A stretch of DNA of 64,000 nt from NCBI GenBank assembly GCA_950022295.1, contig OX465598.1, forward strand, positions 185,189,501 to 185,253,500, read 5' to 3'. Under the pieces are notes generated by a model that was given only the letters and a program-made list of their open reading frames with translations, ran no database searches and was not told where the DNA came from. The stretch comes from Bromus sterilis. Taxonomy: Eukaryota; Streptophyta; Magnoliopsida; Poales; Poaceae. Every line of letters begins with the position of its first letter. The first letter of the stretch is position 1. The translations under genes were made by a program, and so were the position numbers. This document shows, one piece after another, positions 59,225 through 64,000 of the stretch.

Positions 59225-59880
59225 GCCCCACGTATCGCACATGATATCACGGAATTGTGTGCATTGAATTCAAAGCACACGGTATGAAAGTTGACCCGTG
59301 TGCCGAAAAGTGAACCATGGGCAATGAACGTAACAACACTGACAACGAAAAATTGTAACATGTGTGCGATGTCATATACAAAATTGTATCTGATAAATCT
59401 GGGGTTTGTAAGCATGCTATTTTGATGGTTAAACTTATTGGCCTGTATGTGATTAAATTATGACGGTTCTACAGTTCCCATTGTCGACGATATAGCTTAT
59501 CACATCACACGGTTCGAAGGCACTAACCTTGTGCTATTAAGTACAAAATAAATGTTGAACAAAATATCAGGAACCAAATCTACTTCTAAGTAAAAGGTAG
59601 AACGATACTGAACAATCAGTACTTAATAATGATACCAACATTATGAAGGGGTCAAAATCATGGCACCATGCCAAGTTTCAACCTTAATTAATTAAGTTGA
59701 GTGGTAGCACACACATATACTGAACAAATTAAGGCAATAGTTGTAGGTAGTAAACAAAAGTCCTAGTACCACGAACTAGCTAGCAGTTAAGGATAGGTAG
59801 CATGATACATCAATACTTAAATGACACCATCATCGGAGATAATCCGAGCCATACTACTACAACTAGTATGTACTTGATCG

Positions 59881-60135
59881 CTATATGGCCTCAATGAAGA
59901 AGAAAATCCCATTAATGCCTTTGTAGAGCATGAACATAACATTGTCTCTGATTTTCCAAGATGGACAGATGTCCATGATTCCCACCCCTCTTATTAACGT
60001 GAATGCGTCCATCTTGATGGTTGATGGAATACATTGACATCTCTTTCTGATTGTAACCAAGACCAAGTGTAATTTACCACGATGGGGTATCATCTCAGGA
60101 ACAACTTCACACATAAATTTTTGTTGCAAAAACAC
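59881..60135 (-). pseudogene. Fragment resembling a plant B3 DNA-binding domain (second repeat)
   Basis: An 84-codon minus-strand frame with FMCEVVPEMIPHRGKLHLVL, a CQC motif, FTLIRG and then WKIRDNVMFMLYKGINGIFF. The order (basic strand, Cys-Gln-x, TLIRG, W, RDN, hydrophobic strand) resembles the C-terminal half of B3 domains as in REM-type plant transcription factors. It follows the 60610-60876 fragment in the same orientation, as the second B3 repeat would. No start codon context or full domain, so it is at best a gene relic. Identification is from memory. Confidence 0.35.
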
Positions 60136-60609
60136 ACACTGATTTCAACATTATGAATTAGCAAGAGTTTAATGCGAGCACATATAAATATCTAACATAT
60201 AAGATTGTGTACCAACATTTCTCTGACACAATTGAATTTTTTGAGGTATGCACCAGTGGCGCACATAATCCCATTCTCAATCTAGTTTTGAAAATCACAC
60301 ACATGTGTTCAAGTTAATCAACAAACTCTATGAGATACTTTTTGTCTTGCGAGTGAAATGTTGATTTACTAGTAGACTGCATATGGCTCATTAACCCGCG
60401 TGTAGCATATCCCTTTTGGAAATAACCTACATGCCACGAATAATTGTTAATAGTTTAGCAATCATGTATCACACAAATCACAAGTACTTAAAAAGAAAAA
60501 GGGAATTAATGAATATGCACGGAAAATAATAAATATATTCAGAAATATAAAATTTGTTAACAGTTGAGCATATGCATGAATTTAAAAAGAAAACTAACAT
60601 TTGTGAATC

Positions 60610-60876
60610 CATGGATGGATCTCGTCGGGTAAGGTCACGTGGATGATAAGATCAAGTTGTGATATATCGAATAAAAGTTTAGTGCCAAGCTCCAGTAGGT
60701 AGCGTTCGAAAAAATCTCCCCATTCACGCCCATCAAAATACGAGACTTCTTCATTGTTATTGAGGCGGATTTGAAATGCATATCCATCGTTAGTCTACAT
60801 TGTGACCTCGGTGCTGGAGAATAATATAGTTGCTGGCATGCCAAACTTTTGTATCACGACCTCTCTTACATAGAAA
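60610..60876 (-). pseudogene. Fragment resembling a plant B3 DNA-binding domain (first repeat)
   Basis: In a frame reading VREVVIQKFGMPATILFSS, a TAG stop near 60795, then YAFQIRLNNNEEVSYFDGRE and WGDFFERYLLELGTKLLFDI. The pattern (basic start, short strand pair, GREW-x-x-FF, hydrophobic end after G-T-x-L) is like a B3 fold. The in-frame stop and missing flanks mark a pseudogene. A longer-looking frame in another phase (60635-60844) lacks this pattern and is probably a shadow. Confidence 0.38.
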
Positions 60877-60963
60877 GGTATGTATTGATGCAGAAATGAT
60901 AATAAGATATAATTAGCTAAACAAGTTATATAGACACCATGCTTTTTACTAATTAAAAGTGCT

Positions 60964-61140
60964 TGATATGTTCCAAACGTATCTATAATTTTTGCTTGTT
61001 CGATGCTTGTTTTGGTGACTTTCCTATATGTTTTGATGCACTTTCATATATTTTTATAACATATTATGGAACAAACCTATTAATGGTTCCAAGAGTGCAC
61101 AAGTTCTTGTTTTTGTACATTATGTGTAGGAATTACTTGG
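60964..61140 (+). repeat. Start of the E1 3' LTR
   Basis: TGATATGTTCCAAACGTATC at 60964, then GGTGACTTTCCTATATGTTT and further similarity to the E2 LTR (32671-32850) up to about 61130. After an A-rich stretch (61147-61163) the match stops, so the rest of the LTR is deleted or displaced. Confidence 0.7.
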
Positions 61141-63180
61141 ATAAAGGAAAAATAAAAAAAAGAAGCCTTGTTGGAGTTGGACTCTAACTCTCTCAAAATA
61201 TGTCCCCACCAGACAAGTTTTCAAGATTGAGTCGGGAACACCAGAAGACCACCTCAAACGGAAAAACTTTATACCTTTTTCTAACGCATTACTTCTGCAA
61301 AAATCTTGACCTGCTAGATCCATAGGGTAACAATTGGTTTCGAGGAAACATCGAACCATGCTGGCACCTTCGTATCATATTTGTCCCGGATGGCCATCAT
61401 TTCCTTCATGTGCACTCATTACTGAACATTTCCTCATTCGGAGGGTTATATACTTTCACACCAAGTCTGGGCGAGCTCTGGGGAGTGTAAAGCTGATTAT
61501 TCCTTCATGCTACTGTCACGAGAAGGTAATGGTTGAATCAGACCACTACCAATCTTCACGGAGAAAGCTTTGTCTGACATATCATACTTATGCACTTATG
61601 CTTTCGTAACTAAGATGACCAATTCAACAGCCTTTCGTGTTGGATCTTATCCTTGTGTGGTCAAAATTTCAACGCCTTACTTGGCTGGTTTTGATCACCT
61701 TCCTTGTTTTCACTTTGGCTTGGTGGTCTCGAGGTATAGTCTCATGTTTTGTTCATACCTTTCATCTGAGTATTTTGATCATGCCCGTCTTGGTAGGTAT
61801 CTTTGTTGCCATTCTCTCATGGAAGCTAACAACTCTTTCTTCTAGCCTTGGGGTCTTCATGGGATGGAAAGGATCTCATACCTTGGTGCTTGGCTCCAAT
61901 GGTTGCCAATGCAGACGTGCATTCTAGCTACTTGCATCAAATGTCTGAGCTGGCACATGTTGTACTAAGGATTCATCCTGTCCTTCATAGTATCCTTCAT
62001 CTTCTTGCTGGACGGGCGACTGAAGCATGAATGCTACTTGTTCTGGTCACTTCATTCCATGTGTATCCTGTCACGAATATTTTTGTCGGCTATTGAGGTG
62101 ACTCAGCCATGTGTATCCTTCTCAATCCTTGATATGGCCACTAAATTCAATGTGGCGAGGTTGCTATCCCATGTAGTTATCGGAGCATGGCCTTTCATCT
62201 TGAGTGAGTGGCATGTACTTATGAGGAGTACATTGTGCTCACTTGCCAATGGTGCATTGTTGTGGCCGCAAATGCAAGAGTATACCAGGCGGTGGATAAT
62301 ATCACCTTTCCTGTGAAGCTTTGTTCCTTAACCGCTATGAAGATTATGGATCCAGATTTCCTTTATCCCTTAGGGGCTTAATTTTTTGAATCCATCATGA
62401 CTTGTCAATATGACTCCTTGGTGATATCTCAGCTTGTCGGCTTGTACTCACCACTTTCTCTTGCATGTCATGTAGGGTTTTTGCCTTCACATTCTCCTTT
62501 TCAATATGGGTTGATGCTTCTCTGAACATATTCATTCCCTTGCACAAGTGGATTGCATCATCTGGACCTCAAGCATTTCCACGTTTCTTCAGAACAGGCT
62601 TACTCAACACAAGTGGCTTTATGGGGATGCACAGAAGAAGGACGAGTAACATCCATTAGAATATATCCAGTTGTCTGTCAAGGTCTGGAGTCCGAAGTGA
62701 TGCACTCATAGAAACTTCTCAGATATTGAGGCATTATATCCTGGACTGTGGCTTCGCGACGGGAGGAATCTGTCATAATATCCCTTCATTTCTTTTGAAG
62801 CAATGTGAATGTGATACCATGTTCCTCGACTTGCTTTTTGCATATGGGAACCATATAAATTTGTGCGACTGAGAGCTTATCCGAGTATTTTTGCAATCCT
62901 CATTCATCGTGCCCAGAATAATTTGTATGTGCACCGGTACATCCCAAAGACTGCATTGAAACTTGTACCAACACACCGGACTTTTGTTGTTGATCTTAGC
63001 TCATTCTTAGAATATTCCTTCTATGTGTCGGATTGGTTTTAAGGGATGTCCAGGACTTCTCCAGTTATATGATGGACTTGTCTGTTGCTTGCAAACGTTG
63101 ATTCTGACTCATTCTTCATTTTGACGATCTGCGTGTTGGTCTACTGAATGCCGGAGCATTGGACTTGATCTTTCTTGACT
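61141..63180. other. Unassigned repeat-like DNA
   Basis: About 2 kb of moderately T-rich sequence. Plus-strand frames (for example 61334-61609, 61570-61845, 61637-61927, 62005-62316) overlap in several phases, with no domain recognised. It may be the internal non-coding part of the element whose LTR lies at 63181-63737. Confidence 0.3.
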
Positions 63181-63737
63181 TGTTGGATGGTGCAAGAGTA
63201 GGGTCTTATGCTCCCGAGCGGCCCGAACCTGGGTAAACCCCGTGTTCGGATGGTGGAGCAGAGTACATTACAAGATGTTTTCTAGGAAGGGCTTGAGGTG
63301 CCCTTTTCCCCTTGAGCCTCCCCCTACTCAGGCTGACTTCTCCCTTTTATAGTTTAAGGGGACAGTCACAAAGTGCCACTGTTGTTTGCCCCAATTTACA
63401 AGAGTGACACATACACACACAAGCTAATGTGGACCGCGGGGATATCCTCCGAGAAGGGTGAGGCGCGGGCGTGGTGACAGCGCAGCCTTGCCGAGCCGCG
63501 TCGAGGAGGTGCTCTTCGCCAGGTGTCGCGGTCTTCCTGCTCCTAGGCGCGCGTTGTCTTGTTCTGCAATAAATGCTCTGCGGGGTCAGAAAAGGATCCA
63601 TGCATGGCAAGAGGGTGCCCGTCCTCTCAGAGAGGGCGCTACTAGTTGCAATTATGCTTTCGGGTTGATGGTTTTGGCCTGGACTTGTCATGTGAGCATA
63701 CTTCCTGGAAGGTACCCCGGGGATCCAATCCCCGACA
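63181..63737 (-). repeat. Probable start of a minus-strand LTR
   Basis: On the minus strand TGTCGGGGATTGGATCCCCG begins at 63737, a plausible LTR tip. About 385 bases downstream lies CTATAAAAGGG (63352-63342), a TATA box at a usual LTR distance. The phrase GAACCTGGGTAAACCCCGTG (63228) is familiar from Triticeae repeats. The other LTR end was not located. Confidence 0.42.
63342..63352 (-). promoter_or_regulatory. TATA box of the minus-strand LTR
   Basis: CTATAAAAGGG on the minus strand within the probable U3/R junction of the LTR starting at 63737. Confidence 0.4.
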
Positions 63738-64000
63738 GTGGCCCCTGGGCCGGGGTATGGGCGCTGCACCATGGTTGCCGTGGCTATGCCCCAACGGTAA
63801 CCGGCGAATGACTCCTTGCTCGCAGGGCGATTCTTCCAAGGTTCAAAGCGAGGCGTACCGGGCCCACAATAATTAACCGTTGCAGGGAGCGTGGCGACCT
63901 TTGCTGGGTGGAGTATATCAACCGTACTCCGCAGGCGAAGGGAGGTTACTCCATCCCTGCAGTTTACTCTCTTCTCCCGCAAACCGCCGCCACCCGCTCT
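63738..64000. other. GC-rich flank at the window end
   Basis: Begins GTGGCCCCTGGGCCGGGG directly after the LTR tip. No gene recognised; the minus-strand frame covering 63347-63982 crosses the proposed LTR boundary and has no domain, so I do not call it. Confidence 0.25.

Larger units (their letters stand above)
59225..60963. other. Non-family DNA in the E1 tail, carrying B3-like fragments
   Basis: From about 59225 the sequence no longer resembles the Athila-like tail. A stretch with TCGCACATGATATCACGG and CACACGGTATG (59236-59290) is repeat-like. The usual purine tract AAGCTTGGGG is missing before the LTR start at 60964, so an inserted segment probably ends at the LTR. I could not find its terminal repeats. 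Confidence 0.35.
29704..61140 (+). mobile_element. E1: Athila-like LTR retrotransposon, outer host of the right nest
   Basis: 5' LTR 29704-30303 starts TGATACGTCCCAAACG; a PBS follows; gag remnants reach 31320. Internal sequence runs to 32670, where E2 is inserted, and resumes at 58788 in exact continuation (CAAGGATAAC then ACCAAACCCC; E2's own internal copy at about 37900 shows the uninterrupted form). A 3' LTR start lies at 60964 (TGATATGTTCCAAACG). No protease, RT or integrase was seen. The right end fades near 61140. Confidence 0.75.

Noticed and set aside
63347..63982. 211-codon minus-strand frame
   Set aside because: Crosses the proposed LTR tip at 63737 and contains no domain; likely chance in GC-rich DNA.

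Overview
This window looks like intergenic DNA from a large grass genome, most likely Triticeae (wheat, barley, rye or Aegilops). That assignment is an inference from remembered repeat families: LTRs opening TGATACGTCC.AAACGTATC, a BARE/WIS/Angela-type copia scrap, and Stowaway MITEs with CTCCCTCC ends. I found no intact host gene, rRNA, tRNA or CRISPR. Almost everything is transposable elements inserted into one another.

Left part (1-25818): one side of a nested stack. The innermost element, here called L, is a minus-strand Ty3/gypsy chromovirus (Tekay-like). It has a 3' LTR (1-2026, cut by the window), a polypurine tract, pol (2127-5423), gag (5559-6464), an initiator-Met PBS (6919-6930) and a 5' LTR ending at 14755. 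gag and pol share one frame, broken by a single TAG in the zinc knuckle; pol also ends early in its chromodomain. Between PBS and 5' LTR lies a 1-kb duplication of the LTR and a 2.7-kb piece of a related element with its own PBS. To the right come right-hand parts of successive hosts: LTR H (to 16712), LTR P (plus strand, to 20435), LTR C (to 21879), LTR D (to 22834), a CACTA end (to 24489) and an Athila-type LTR (to 25818).

Middle (25819-29703): a small non-autonomous CACTA element (26306-27510, TSD CGT) packed with inverted GTGGCGCAT units, a Stowaway-like MITE (27610-27822), a copia LTR scrap near 28391 and unassigned low-copy-looking DNA.

Right part (29704-61140): a second nest, mostly resolvable. 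E1 (LTR 29704-30303; 3' LTR start at 60964) contains E2 (32671-58787, TSD ATAAC on both sides). E2's 3' LTR is split twice: by E3 (39148-51976), which itself contains a solo LTR (41490-45332, TSD TTGTG), and by a 5.5-kb Helitron (52345-57869) carrying two MITEs. E1-E3 are Athila-like: tRNA-Asp PBS, gag, and in E2 and E3 a retropepsin; E3 also has an ATHILA ORF-1-like protein. I see no reverse transcriptase, RNase H or integrase in them, so they look non-autonomous and all are decayed. The E1 tail (59225-60960) holds two minus-strand fragments resembling plant B3 DNA-binding domains.

End (61141-64000): unassigned repeat-like DNA with a probable minus-strand LTR start at 63737 and a TATA box near 63347.
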